From: Fomes fomentarius
Taxonomy: Eukaryota; Basidiomycota; Agaricomycetes; Polyporales; Polyporaceae
Direction of reading: 5' to 3'
Length of the DNA stretch: 64,000 bases
Assembly (NCBI GenBank): GCA_022606135.1
Contig: JABYQN010000003.1
Span: forward strand, 1,922,001 to 1,986,000
In this document: in pieces, positions 10,890 to 22,849 of the stretch
Layout: every line of letters starts with the position of its first letter
How positions within the stretch are numbered: position 1 is the stretch's first letter
The notes under the pieces: generated by a model
Databases searched by the model: none
Told to the model about the DNA's origin: nothing
What the model saw: the letters and a program-made list of their open reading frames with translations, nothing else
Made by a program: the position numbers and the translations under genes

Positions 10890-11743
10890 GAGGGATGACC
10901 GTCCTTGTGGGAGACTGTATGCGAAAGTGAAGAATTCGTGGTGCTCGAAGTCGGCGAGGTCAATTGAAGTCAGATAGACTCGAGAGGAGAGGAACATGCA
11001 TGAATGCGCGATATTTCAGTTATATAATAAACTGGGGCCTGATGGACCTCGCGCAGGACATGAGGCAACGAGTTAGCAGCACACGTGTGACATTTAGGTG
11101 ATGTCAATTGCCATTCCGCCGAGATAGCGAGAGAGAGCGCGTCGGGCGAGCTGATAGGGGACGTCGAGAGGGCGAGAGTCGATGGGCGAGGTGAGAAGCA
11201 GGATGTATATATTGCTGAGTACGGCATGGTGAGAAGATTCCCGGTACAAGTCAAGTTGCAAACAGCCAGCGGGACGCGTCCAGGTGGGAGGACTAGCCCT
11301 CCTTCCGGATATGGCGCGCCCCACGTGGCAAGGTGTGGGAACTGATGGGACGAATTGCTAGATGGGGACGAGAGAGACTAGTCGTTGGCGGGCCACGTAC
11401 ACGGGCGTGGAGGCGGCAGTGGGAGGTTGGCGTCGACCACCGCCTGTATGCTGTTCTCTCCCCACGAAAGTCGCAGGCAGTCTCCGTCGTGGGTACCTCA
11501 GTCCCCTTGCGCAGCTACCAACATCGTCGGCACCGCTGCGAACGCGACCGGGACAGTGGGAAACGCTCTCTTGTGGGCCCGCCACGTCAGCCTGGCCCGG
11601 ACGTTTCCCCACGCGTGCTAAACAGATCGTATATATGCGCGCATCTTGCTATAACAATCCCGACACAGATCTCTCGCCCAAGTTCAGACACTTCCCCTGT
11701 CGCTCTCGACACTTGACTCAACCCCGACGGACGGCCAGTATCC
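10890..11743. promoter_or_regulatory. Divergent intergenic region, RanBD gene and PDI gene
   Basis: The region separates the minus-strand RanBD gene from the plus-strand PDI-like gene and must contain both promoters. TATA-like 'gtatatatgcgcgc' at about 11630-11644 lies roughly 100 bp upstream of the PDI start. 'ttatataata' at 11020-11030 lies upstream of the RanBD gene. No gene is supported inside. Confidence 0.45.
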
Positions 11744-13431
11744 ATGCAGCTGCACCACTGGTTCGCGTTCGCGCTTGCGCTCACGCCTTCACTGGCGTCG
11801 GCAGCGCTTTTCCCCAAGGACTCGCTTGTGAAGCAACTCGACGCGAAGGCCTTCAAGAAGGTGATGAAGGACAATGTACGTGACCAGTCTACCACTTACC
11901 CATCTTCAACCGGCGTGCGGGTCGCCAACATCGGACCGTGTTGCACACCCTGCTGGATCATAGCGACTTCCTCGGTCACTTATGCACCCTTCACGATCAA
12001 TTTCTGCATCGCAACTGACTATTCCCGTCGCAGGCAACCTCCGTGGTCGCCTTCGTGGCGCCTTGGTGTGGGGTAAGTCCGTTTACACAGACGCCGTTCT
12101 TAGCCGAGATTAACGGCGCACCAAGCATTGCCAAAAAATGGCACCCGAATTCAGCAAGGCTGCTCTTGGAGTGTATCCTATGATCCCCTTCTATGCCGTC
12201 GACTGTGACAAGCAGAGCAACAAGCGGCTATGCGCAGAGCAAGGCGTGCAGGGCTTCCCTACTGTCAAGGCATGTATGACTCAAGCGCCGATTGTACCGA
12301 AAGTGACCGCTCTTCCCTCGACCCTGACCCTTAGCTATTTCCGCGTGGCGCCAACTCTAAGCCTCTAGACTTCGATGGGCCCGAACGGAGCGCCAGCGCG
12401 TTCTACTACTGGGCCTCGCGCAATATTCCGCATGGCGTCAAGAAGATCTACCACCTTGAGGACCTCCCTGCTTGGGTTGAAGAGGTGCGTGATGGCTGTT
12501 CTGGGCGGAGTGTTCGGATTTGACCTTCTGAACAGAACAAAGAACATCACCGCGCGCTGCTCCTCAATCAGGGCAAGCATATCCCCCTCCTCTGGCAGAC
12601 ACTCGGCAACAAATACAAGGGTCAGATCAAGTTCGCCATCCACCGCGATCGACGGGGGAAGAGCTCGGTGGAGATGGGTCTAGAGGCAGGAGAGCCGAAG
12701 TCGTCCAAGGTTCTTTTCTACCCACCAGGGTCGACAGATTATGTGCGCTATGAGGGTGCGTCATTTTTGGTCGATCTGGGCTGGATCGGAGCTGGTACGC
12801 TGACATCGCGCTGGTGTTGAATTTAATGACCTTTACAGGCATCCAGAAGCACGATTCTCTGTCTAAGTTCTTCGATTCTGTCCTCGATGGCACCGCAGAC
12901 CTCACGATAGTGAACAAGGAGGCTGCCCAGGAGGAGTTCGTCCCAGATGAGGAGCTGCTCGAAATCGAGCGCAAACAGGAAGCTCAGCGCATGGCGCTTG
13001 CCCACGGTGGCTACACGAACCTTATCGACTTCGAGGAGGCCATCAAGAACGGTGCCGGCGCGGACTTTCACGACAAACACGGTTTCCCCGGCATGATGGG
13101 CGGATCCCCGCCGAAGAAGGCGCCCGCAGCGGAGCAGGACAAGAAGGAGGATCCTATCCAAAAGATTCTGAAGGCTCAGCAGGAGGCGGAGAAGAAGGAG
13201 CGTGAGAAGCCGAAGATGGCGAAGACGGACGACGGTCAAGTTGCTTTCAAGGTCGAAGAGACCAGTCACCCCAAGACGCCTGTAGCAGGGGAGGCCGAAA
13301 GTGCGTCTGCCACTGCAGACGTCGGGCAGGCCTCACAGCCATCGCCATCGTCCGTCGCGGAGGCACCGGTTGAGAGACCAGAAGCCGTTCCAGACGCGAA
13401 GCCTACCGGGCACGTCACTGACGAACTATAA
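11744..13431 (+). CDS. Secreted/ER protein disulfide isomerase family protein (Mpd1/PDIA6-like)
   Basis: The start at 11744 gives a signal peptide (MQLHHWFAFALALTPSLASA). Exons: 11744-11878, 12034-12072, 12126-12269, 12335-12484, 12536-12755 and 12839-13431. The thioredoxin active site AFVAPWCGHC is split by the second intron (APWCG | HC). It is followed by QKMAPEFSKAALGVYP and GVQGFPTVKLFPRG, with the cis-Pro region FPT. A second, redox-inactive domain follows, then a long Lys/Glu/Ala/Pro-rich tail. The protein ends in TDEL, resembling an xDEL ER-retrieval signal. The family forms and isomerises disulfides in the ER lumen. Intron 3 has a GC donor (AAG|GCATGT), needed to keep TVK-LFPRG in frame. 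The extended charged tail is longer than in classical Mpd1. Confidence 0.85.
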
Positions 13432-14834
13432 TCACCCCTGTTACTGGCACCTGTCGTTAGGCTTGCAATGTGGGCGGGCGTTTGTTGTGTACAATATGGT
13501 CACCTAACCAGTTTGGCATCAGTACCCATGTCACTGCGTCACATCCTCGACTCTCAGAAGAAGACTGGTTTGCATCGAGCAGGGTCGGATTCAAATTAAT
13601 CGGGAAGCGTCGGTTAAGCTTTGTAAGATGAGTGTCATGACTTGCGCGATTCCAGATCTCGCGGCCCATCCTAAGTTTGTCGAAAACGCCCTTCCAGTGC
13701 AGATTCGCGACATGCATGTATGGCTCGCTAACCTCTCGTTCAGGCACTGGACGTTGATAAAGGCGACGCGGGAGAACCAGACGTTATCGACAGTCAAAGC
13801 TTCGGCCCTACTCGCTTGCTCGTGAGTCGGACAGTGTTCTCTTCTCTTCTCATGCACGTATGGCAAGAATGCCTCGGTGACACTGTACATCTTCATTACT
13901 TCTTACCACGCAGCCGCAGCAGAACTCAATACAGAGTGTGACGCCATAACCAACTCTTGCTCAATCCACTGCGGTCTGGGTCGGTGAGTGCATCGAAACT
14001 CTGCTCTGAGTTCGACCCCTCGGCCCTTTGACCTGACACGCAGCGTCGAACTTTCGAGAGGTGGGAGAGACCTCTGGAGGTCACAGCCAAGCACTTGCGT
14101 AGAACGATGGCACATCGGACGTCGTGTGCGATCGAGGGTCGACGGCTGATGGCAGCAGCCAGTGCATTCGCATGTACACGGCCCGCGGCTCTCGTGTTCC
14201 GGGCCTTCTGCACGAAGAACGCTATACGAACGGTCGATGGGGCTGCGCCCTAGCCCAATGAACGCACATATCGTTTAGGCGCGCTGCCCCCTAATTAGAA
14301 TTTAGAAATTTTGAGATACCGGAGAGAAGGACGACTCATCTCGGACGCTTTCACGCCGTCCACCCGGATTCACCTACTCGCGCGCGAGGCAGAGGTAGCC
14401 TGCGAGTTAGGAGATCATTGCCATGCACCATCACCTCGACCGTTGCCTAGGTCGGATCTCGGAGCACCTCCGGGCCTCATCGCGCGTCATAGTCGTGTCT
14501 CCGTATATGAACGTTGGCCTTCGGTCCTCACCTGCCTTTGCTTCCAGAGGGCTACCGAACTACCAAAAGCAATAGACGCACCAACGTTCCCGCCCTTTCA
14601 ATTCCGCGAAACAGGCTGTCGTCGAGGCGATCCTCGAGTTACGGGCCACGTCCTGGCCATGACCGTGCTGCCCCCCCGACCGATGATCCAACTGAGGAAT
14701 GCCGTCGCGCCGAGTATAAGTATAAGTAGAGAGCGTAGACACTCAGAGCGGACCAGCTCAAGCTCGCATCGCCCTTTCAGACAATTCGTCGCCGGACGCA
14801 CTCGTCCTACTACCCTCTTCTACCTCGGCTAGTT
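13432..14834. other. 1.4 kb without a supported gene
   Basis: Short frames only. 'cgccgagtataagtataagtagagagc' at 14707-14733, about 100 bp upstream of the next start codon, looks like a TATA-type core promoter for the small gene at 14835. Confidence 0.45.
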
Positions 14835-15367
14835 ATGGCCTCCCCCAGTGGCTCCTCCAATCCGCAATTTCAGCACCAGCACAAGTTTCGCGTCAATCCG
14901 ACCAAGTCATACTCGGAGCGCATGACGACGACGCGCGCAGAGCTGCGCCAGATCATCAAGCAGGCGCTCTGTAAGTGACCCCTCGGGCCCGCTCTCTCCC
15001 AATCATCTCATGGGCGTGATGGGCATCGAGGTCTGACATCCGTTCTTGTCTTTACCTTCCAGGCGAATTCACCGGGGAACCGAACGCCCAGATGCGGTGG
15101 ACCCGATTCTCGTACATGCGTGACATCGTCGCTCGCTACAGAATCCGCATCGAGGGCTGGCCGCTGGACGAGGTCCCGTTCAAGAATCTAAGCGACGTCC
15201 CGAACCTTCCGAAGCTCGAGCTGCTCATGCGCGGCTGGAAGGACGGCACCATCCGCTTCGTCGCGCTCTCCGAGGCCCAGTATGAGGAGATGGTGCGGGA
15301 CCCGTCCCCGTGGATCGGACCAGCAGGCCCAGACGCAGAGGGCGAGGCGGAGGACGGTAACCACTAA
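14835..15367 (+). CDS. Small conserved fungal protein, unknown function (about 147 aa)
   Basis: Two exons: 14835-14970 (MASPSGSSNPQFQQHQHKF, then SERMTTTRAELRQIIKQAL) and 15063-15367. The exons join at a Cys codon to give CEFTGEPNAQMRWTRF, then MRDIVARYRIRIEGWPLDEV and a segment ending in LMRGWKDGTIRFVALS. The donor GTAAGT and acceptor CCAG are canonical and the phase is correct. There is no signal peptide or membrane span. The second exon reads as a compact folded domain with many Trp, Arg and Leu residues. I recall similar anonymous proteins in mushroom-forming fungi but cannot name a function. Confidence 0.78.
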
Positions 15368-16828
15368 GGAGGACAGCCGCGCCGTTCTTCCATGCTCCGG
15401 AAGTGGTCGTCGTCGGTGAGAGCGAGCGTCGTGTTTCTGCCGCTTTGTGCTGGGACTGACTGCCGTCGAGCATCAGGCGCGCCTTGCTTCGGCCACGGGT
15501 CCAGATAATCTTGCACAATCGATCGCCTGCTAACTCTCCTTCGCTGTCTTCTTCTGTATTGTATTCGCCACGCTTTCGGCTCTTGTAAAATATCTACATG
15601 GCCCGGTAATGTGTATCGATGGTTCCCCCATAGACTCTGACTTCTTGGCATTCCTCGGCCCGTGCGGGTGCGGTGTGCGCAGATGAAGTGTGTGTAGAGT
15701 CTTGGGTGCGCCGCGAGCGGGAGTTCTCCCCAATATCGATGCCCTAGATACGAGCATGCGACGTTCGGAGCCCCGGACAAAGCCAACACCATGTGGTTCC
15801 TCCGTTTAACGCAAGTGTGTACTGTGGCGGTACCATCCCTGCGCGGATAAGCTCAAGCTTGCAAGGTTCAATCGGCTCGCGCGCGTTCTCCATCTGCACG
15901 CTGAGTGGTTGTCCGGGTGCCGGTGTAGGCGTCAGCAGCACACATGTACACGCATGGAGGCCCGGTGATTCGCTTGGAGAAGTTGTGCTGTATGTGAACC
16001 TGGAACGACGGGGAGCCAGACTCCCGGATCAATTCTGCATGTACTAGGCCACGATCATGGTCGCAGACATAGGAGGTGGCCCGGAGCCAACACCTGGCTG
16101 CGAGGTTCGCATTGTAGCATCGATGTGGTTTGGCAAGGGCATGCAGGGATCAATCATCGGCTTCCTCACTTCATATGCAGCGACCATGATTTCGGACATG
16201 ACCACGACCACGACCACGACCACGATGGAGACATCCTTCATGTTCGTCACGGGAGCCATCATGCACCGTTCCGACGCACGATGTTAACGCTCGCAACTCG
16301 GAACTATGCCTACGGGTATAGCGCTAGCTCCGGACATCGATATTTAGAGTATACTGTGCTGACTCCGCTTCGTTCCCACCTAATCGCAGATAGAACAGAC
16401 GAAGTTGTGCCTCTGTGGTCTGCCGTGCGGTACTGCAAGCACGTGTTTATGCGGCGAAAATATCGGGCAATGTCGTCAAGCACCGTCGACCGATAGCCTG
16501 GCAAGGTTTGGCACGGTGTGGAGATATAGCCTTCCGCGGATTCACGGACTTACCCAATCAACTCGAGGCAGGGTCCCCTGCGAAGTGAGGCCATGATCTC
16601 CCGTCCCCGACCCTGTGCGCCCACGCACGCGTCGCCGCCGCCGGACGACGCGACTCATTCAACTTGGAATAGAATTCATGCATGGTGGCGCACGACAATG
16701 CTCGTCGTCCTTGAAGCCGCCGATCACGCAAGGCACAGTCTGTTCGGGAGGTCTCTTGCCATAGTGTCGGTATTTAATATTTAGGTCTCGTAGAAATGAT
16801 ACAATAATCAGACGAACGGACGGACTAT
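15368..16828. other. 1.46 kb intergenic between convergent genes
   Basis: This is the shared 3' flank of the small plus-strand gene and STT3. The only structure seen is a simple repeat, (CACGAC)n-like, at about 16198-16227. Several frames of 60-140 codons overlap antisense to one another without motifs. Confidence 0.4.
16198..16227. repeat. Short CACGAC/ATGACC simple repeat
   Basis: Successive hexamer-like units (gaccacgaccacgaccacgac) form a 30-bp low-complexity tract in the intergenic region. Confidence 0.7.
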
Positions 16829-19800
16829 CTACACGACGGCCTTTCGCCTTGCGAGCGGCTTGGACTTTTTCCTCTTCTTGCCTTGAGCAAACGCGTTCGC
16901 ACTCTTCAGGTCCCGGCCGAGCTGATCCTCCTTCTTGACCTCGTAGATGCGGACCTGTGAAGGCGCGGGGAATAGCAGTCAGCAGGCCGCACGTCACACT
17001 CTGACGGTCCGGTACAAGACTTACGATCCAGTTTTCGGACGTGAATGCCTCGTCTGCGTGATGGAGTCTGATCAGCACCGAGCCGGAACTGAGCGCAAGG
17101 AGGAGGAAGAGCCAGAAGCGCACCGAGGTAGTCCAGCGTCGGGCCTGTCTTGGGCACCTGCTGACCCCGCACGCGGTCAACTGCTTGGTTGCCACCGAAC
17201 AACTCTGCGAAACTACACGTCAAGCGGCATCAGCACGATGCATGCCGAATACAATACACGCCAGAGACGCCAGCCAACCACGCACCGATAGTAGGACATT
17301 TTGTACATGAGGCTGTTCTTCATCGCCGGGGCTGCTGCGTCGTCGACCCTGTACTCGCCTTTGGGTGTGAAGTAGTTGGGCTCCTGAATCTCCTCTGGCC
17401 ATACGCCCTGCGCGATGCGGACCATCCAGAGGAATTTGTTGATATCGTCCCCGGAATAGCCAATCAGGCCACCGAAGATAATGAGCACATAATCTACGTC
17501 ATGCTTGCGTAATATCGGGTACGCGACCTCCTCAGGACTAGACATCGCCTTTCCAACCGTAGCGATGTGCGCTATAGACCACGTCAACATGTATACACGA
17601 CTAGCAATGAAAGGACTGACTGTTATTCCATGTGTTGTTGTCCACGAGCGTTGGCCTGTCTGCCATACCGGCGATCTGGTAACCGTAATCCCACCAGCTC
17701 ATGACAACAGCATCCTGGGGCGTGTTCTGTCGGAGCCAGTAGTATGCCTCACGGAAGTCGTCGATGATGTGTTGGCTCCCATCGGGGTTCTGCGAAGCTA
17801 GTACGACGGAGGGGGAAGAGTACGCAGTCGACGTGACATACGTGCAATGGAGGACGAAGAACAGGAGCATTCCAAGGGCGTTCGCGATGACAAGGGTCCG
17901 GGTATCGAGTCCGAAGATCCCTCGTGGCTTTGCAGATTTTCCCGACGGCGAGATAGCGGCGGCGATACCAGATGCGAGTCCTCCGGAGGTCGATGCCTCG
18001 ATGGCTCCAGCCTTCTTGGCTTTCTTGCTGCCCGTCGCAGATCCTGCGCCGGTAGAGCTGCCGTTCGCGGAAGTATCGGCTGCTGCTGATGAGTCAGCCT
18101 CAGTTTGTTGCACAGGGGCTGCGGAGACCTCAGGTTCGACAGGATCGATGTACGTGTCGAGCAGGGACGAGAAGGCGACCGCAGCAGACACGCATACAAC
18201 GGGCGTCAAGGTCAGCATGAGACGGACCATGACACCCGCAAAATAGCTCGCAACAACGGCGTAGATGATCACAAAGACGTGCTCGTCGCGCAGCTCGCGG
18301 AAGCAGAGGACGACACCAGCAGGGAACAGGAAGATGAGGAATTGAAGATCCATAAAGAATGATGGCCATGCAGTGGGCTGGTGCTCCGATACTGAGGCGA
18401 TGATTGGGATATACCTGTGAGAAGCTCAGTATCTAAGCAAGCGCGCGGGATCATGGAATTTACTTTTTGGCGTAGCCTGTGTCCCACAGCGAGTAGAATC
18501 GACCGGTCCAGGGGGCGATCCATCCCTTGTAGGTGAGGCCAGCGAACCCGAGCGCACCAAGCAGGCCGATGCCAACGACTGAGCCGAACAAGATGCTCTG
18601 GAACTGCTTTGAGTTTACGTGGGCACGGACCAACTCGGCGAAAGCAACGATCTGCAGAAGACCGAAGACGCCTGGTGAAGAGCGCAAGCGAAATGAGCAA
18701 CTGCAACGCGCGGAGCAAAACGAGAATATACCTAACGCGGCCATATGTTCGCTCGTGCGCACTGGCTGGAAACCGACAAACGGTACTTGCATGCTGGACA
18801 AGGTGCCGATCGCATACCATGAAGAGTATGCGACGTACAACCGGTTACTGAACCGACCCATAAGGATTAAAGTCAGTGCGTGCAATGGAATCATGTTGGT
18901 GATGAATGCATAACCGCCTGGGAAACGAAAGGTGAATAACTCGCAGGCTGTCATATGATCGACACTAACCCCAGGCTGCGACCATGTAAAAGTAGAACAG
19001 CGCAGTGAGCGTTCCGAACAACACGCTACCAGTCTTGAGTGCCTTAATCCAGCAGAAAAAAGTGAACATGAGCAAGAAGATCGCGATGGCTTCGTTGTCA
19101 TATGACCCTGCGACGGAACGTGAGATGTAACCGGGTGCGATGCCGATGAACACAGCGGCGAGTAGACCGGCACTTTCGTCCTTCATCTCCTTCGTGAACC
19201 TGGGATGGCGTAAGTCACCGTGAAGAGTCCAAGAGAGACGGAACTTACATGTAAGTAGACCACGCTGTGAGTGCACTGAAACCAGGAGCAAGCAGGACGC
19301 AAATGTTACGGATGTCGACAGGCAGGTTGAGCGCATGAAGGACACTGTATATCACGCCGCTAGTAGCCATCAAGCCTGGGTAGATGGTCCCTCCTACGAC
19401 ACGGCCGAGGGGGTACCATGCTGTGTGGTCAAACCAATTCCAAAACGCCTGTTACGCAGTCAAGTCAAATGAGTTGCATGAGCTATGCGAGTAATTGAGC
19501 ACTCACGTAGAAACCCTTCTCTGCAAGGACCCTCGTAGCACGACTGGAAGTGGTCATCCGCTCAATATAGCCCCTTGGGAGCAAAAAGATGACACTCACT
19601 AGTTGAACCACGGGTCGCTGAGACATAGCTTCAATTAAGAACACGCCGGGCCGTCACAGTCATGCGCACTCACAACTCGTGGATAATACTTTCAAAATTG
19701 ACGACCGCAAACAAACGCGAGGCGATTGCAGCTCCAGAAATGAGGGCAAGAGCGACGATGCGCAGCAATGAGGAAGTGTTCGCCACTGTCGCAGGTGACA

Positions 19801-19831
19801 GGTTGCTTGGGAGGGTGTAGGCCAGCGGCAT
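16829..19831 (-). CDS. STT3: Oligosaccharyltransferase catalytic subunit STT3
   Basis: Start at 19831 ([20 protein letters not shown]), stop TAG at 16829-16831. STT3 transfers the lipid-linked glycan to Asn-X-Ser/Thr in the ER lumen. Diagnostic parts visible in order: the first membrane segment ([20 protein letters not shown]), FDPWFNYR (metal/peptide-binding loop), several polytopic segments, [11 protein letters not shown] of the external loop, a linker rich in Ser/Ala, then [20 protein letters not shown] with the WWDYG sequon-recognition motif. A basic C-terminus ([13 protein letters not shown]) ends the protein. About 10 short introns were inferred. Exon 1 is 19674-19831, exon 2 is only 18 nt (19600-19617), and exon 3 starts at 19543. 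Both introns flanking the microexon are 56 nt. The family is essential and usually single copy. Confidence 0.95.
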
Positions 19832-20166
19832 GGCCGTCGTCGGGGACGCTTCGCGCGTCGAGAACGAGGACGAGAGATTTAGGGAAAAGGGAGAAGGGAG
19901 AAGGAGAGTGTGTAGAACAGAGTACAGCAGTAGCAGTGACGCGCTGGACTGGTCGACACGTCGCGCTGCTATTCTGGGGTACCACGTGCCCGCAGTGAAT
20001 GGGCGCCTGCTATTCTAGTGGGCGCTCACTACTACTCAGCAACCTTGACTGTAACACCAACTCGAGTTATTCGTCCGCTTGAACTACCTACTCTTCGTCG
20101 CTTTTCATCCACAGCTCTCAATCTACTTGCTTACTGAACTAAGTGCCGTGAAAGCCACTGCCGGAC
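19832..20166. promoter_or_regulatory. Divergent promoter, STT3 and SNARE gene
   Basis: A 335-bp gap between head-to-head genes. No TATA box is obvious. Pyrimidine-rich stretches (ctactcttcgtcgcttttc) occur upstream of the SNARE start. Confidence 0.45.
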
Positions 20167-20648
20167 ATGTCATCCTCACGGGACGCGCGGGTCGAGGACA
20201 CCTACGAGCTGCAGAACGACCAGAGGCTGGAGGAGTTGCATTCTAAACTTCGCACATTACGCGGTGTACGCTAGACACACGTACGTTCTACTGATTCATA
20301 CTGATGGGGAGCTCTCTTAGGTCACGTCAGATATCTACGACGACGTAGAGCAGCAGAATTCCGCCCTTGACGATGCTGTGAGTCTCCATGCTTTTGTCCG
20401 CCCACACCCTCGATTGACTGAATGATACTTCTTCCCATCTTCGCTCTTCTCCATAGAGAAACGCTTTCTCGTCATTCGGTGCCTCACTAGCACAGTCTTC
20501 TCGGCGCGCAGGTCAGGCCTTCGGAATCGCGCCTGGAGGAGTGAAGCAATGGCGGACGATTGGCTACTGCTGTGCCGCGGTAATTGGGCTGTGGATATTG
20601 TGGAAAATGCTAGGGTGGTTCTGGCCTTCGTCTCCACCACCTCCATAA
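20167..20648 (+). CDS. Bet1/Sft1-type Qc-SNARE
   Basis: Three exons: 20167-20265, 20321-20377 and 20457-20648, all with canonical GT-AG borders and matching phases. The predicted protein is about 115 aa. It has an N-terminal polar region (MSSSRDARVEDTYELQNDQ) and a SNARE motif with heptad pattern (LEELHSKLRTLRGVTSDIYD, then DVEQQNSALDDA). A Ser/Gly-rich link leads to a C-terminal membrane anchor (IGYCCAAVIGLWILWKMLGW) followed by a short Pro tail. Bet1 works in ER-to-Golgi fusion, Sft1/GS15 in intra-Golgi traffic. The sequence does not let me choose between the two. Confidence 0.8.
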
Positions 20649-21027
20649 CCGTTCTGGACCTCTGGAGTACCAGTTCCGTGCGGTGGAATTGTTCGGGGAT
20701 TGCTTACTACTTGTATTGTATGATTTGTCTTATCGCTCGCCTTATACCCGCATGCACCCTCACTACAAGCCTGAGATGGTGAACGTCATACATGACACTA
20801 GATGAAGATGCCGAAGCTCTCTGCCAATATTGTGTTGTTACTTACACTGACAGTGACAGTTGTAGCCTACACCCTGGCTTAGGGTTAGGGGTCTAAATAA
20901 AGCAACGATGATACAATCCGACATGCTGCAGCCTCTACTACCGTTGCTGCATCCTCGTTCTTTCTCACCCACCACTAGGCTTGATTCCGATTGATCTCAC
21001 TTTTGTGGATAGCCCTGTAGGAATACT
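20649..21027. other. Intergenic gap, no gene seen
   Basis: 3' flank of the SNARE gene and promoter of the UBA-UBX gene. 'ggcttagggttaggggtc' at about 20877-20893 contains one TTAGGG and one related hexamer. It is too short to call a telomere-like repeat. Confidence 0.4.
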
Positions 21028-22849
21028 ATGTCTGATAAAGACGTCCTCCTCAGCATGGGATTCGACCCACAACGCGTGGATTGTACGTGCCTTCCCTGCC
21101 ACTGCAAGAATTTGAAACCACTCACAATTTGTTGACTTGTGCCCACCGCAGGGGCACTCAAAGCTACAGGGAACCGTGGTCTGCAGCCTGCAATGGACCA
21201 CCTCGTCGAGAACGAGGGCAAGCCCATACCCGATCTCTCATCCGTCTCTGCCTCTTCGGGCTCCGCACCCAGTGGCGGCGCAAGACCAATGAACGTCGAC
21301 GACGAGGACGACGAGGACCTTGCAGCACTGAAGGCCGTGTACGGGAAGAAGCCTGCGGGGGGCTCGGGCGCAGCTGGGGAGTCTTCGGAGGGCGCGGGCG
21401 AGGCAGGGGGCGCGGAGGCGAAGAGCATCCGGTGCTCCCTGTGCGGGAAGACGTTCAAGAACGTCGACCTGGCCAACTACCACGCGGAGAAGAGCGGGCA
21501 CGACCAGTTCGAGGAGTCTACCGAGGAGGTGCGTTCTCGTGTCCTCGTCTATGTCTGTGCTTGGGGAGGAATGGTTGCGTGCACTCTTCCGGCTCGATCG
21601 TTCCTCTAGCCTCATTGCTTGGATCAAGCTTTATTCGAGCAATGGATCTCCCTTTCCATTACTGCCGCTGGCTGGTGACTGACGTCGTGGATGTACGCAG
21701 ATCAAGCCGCTAACTGAGGAAGAGAAGAAGCAAAAACTGGCGGAGCTGAAGGAGAAGATGGCCGTAAAGCGGGCAGTGAAGGCTAAGGAGGACGCGAAGG
21801 AGACTCTCGCGAACGAGGCGATCCGACGGAAAGCAGGGAAGGTATGCGCATATCGTATTGCAATCACCCATGCACAGCCCGTGGACTGACATTGAGCGGC
21901 GGGTCATGCTCATTTGCCACAGGACATCAACACCCTCCGGGAGGAGATGCAACAGAAGGAGCTCCTGAAGGAGGCTGAGAAGAAACGACAAGGTACGCTG
22001 TATGGCCCGCTCGCCGGGCTTACGCTGCTTCCGAAGTAGAGCTGACAGGACGCCGTCCGCCATGCACTATGCAGAGAAGCTCGATGACGCGAAGGCACGC
22101 GCTGCGGTGAAGGCGCAGATTGAGGCAGACAAGAAGGCTCGGGCCGAAAAAGCTGCTCGGGAGAAGGCATTGCGCGAAGGGAAGCCTCTCGAGCAATCAA
22201 GCTCGACCGCACCCACACCCTCTGCCGCGTCGACGGCGCCGAAGGCCGCGGGTAGGGACTATCCCGAGACACGGTTGCAAATCCGGATGGCGAGCGGTGG
22301 ACAGCCGTACACGACGACGCTCCCAAGCGATTCCAGTGCGTATCCTGATCCTTGATTTTTCCTGATACCTAGGCTCCCTTGCAGCTACCATTTTCTTTGC
22401 TGACGCTGACGCCCTGGACACAGCCCTGCGGGAGGTTGCAGAGTTCCTCGCTGGCCAGACGCTGGCGGTGGATGTGGAGACGGTCAGCTTCTCGCTGACA
22501 TTCCCAAGGTGCGTCGCCGCTTCTTGTTCACCTGCAGGCTTCGCGCACGTCCTATCCGGCAGTCGCTGGGGAGAGTTGAAGTCTGCAGAAGGACGCTCGT
22601 TGGATTCGGACATTAGCTTTCTTCGATGGCGGCTGTCGCTTGGACTTCGCACATGTACTACTAGCCTGTGCTGGAGCTTCGGATCCTGACCGGTGGATTC
22701 CGTGATGCACAGGAAAACGTTTGCACGCGCGGACTTCTCGCGGACGCTACGGGATCTGGGGTTGACGCCTTCTGCAGTGAGTCTGACTGAATCTGCTCGG
22801 CTGGCATGTAGCTGACGATTTCGGGTCAGGTTTTGATAGCTTCGTGAGA
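21028..22849 (+). CDS. UBA-UBX domain protein (UBXN1/SAKS1-like), p97/Cdc48 cofactor
   Basis: Seven or eight exons (21028-21082, 21152-21528, 21701-21841, 21923-21992, 22075-22335, about 22424-22508, 22713-, last exon at 22832-22849). The N-terminal UBA domain reads VLLSMGFDPQRV then WALKATGNRGLQPAMDHL. An acidic linker is followed by a C2H2-like finger, CSLCGKTFKNVDLANYHAEK with a downstream His. A Lys/Glu-rich coiled coil follows (EEEKKQKLAELKEKMAVKR). The C-terminal UBX domain has TRLQIRMASGGQPYTTTLP and TLREVAEFLAG, ending near RTLRDLGLTPSAVLIAS. UBX proteins bind Cdc48/p97 and UBA domains bind ubiquitin, so it should partner with the CDC48 product encoded at 50.7-53.5 kb. UBXN1 homologues share this UBA, zinc-finger-like, coiled-coil, UBX layout. 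Confidence 0.9.

Noticed and set aside
20877..20893. Possible telomere-like hexamers (cttagggttagggg)
   Set aside because: Only two units are present; a telomeric tract would need many.
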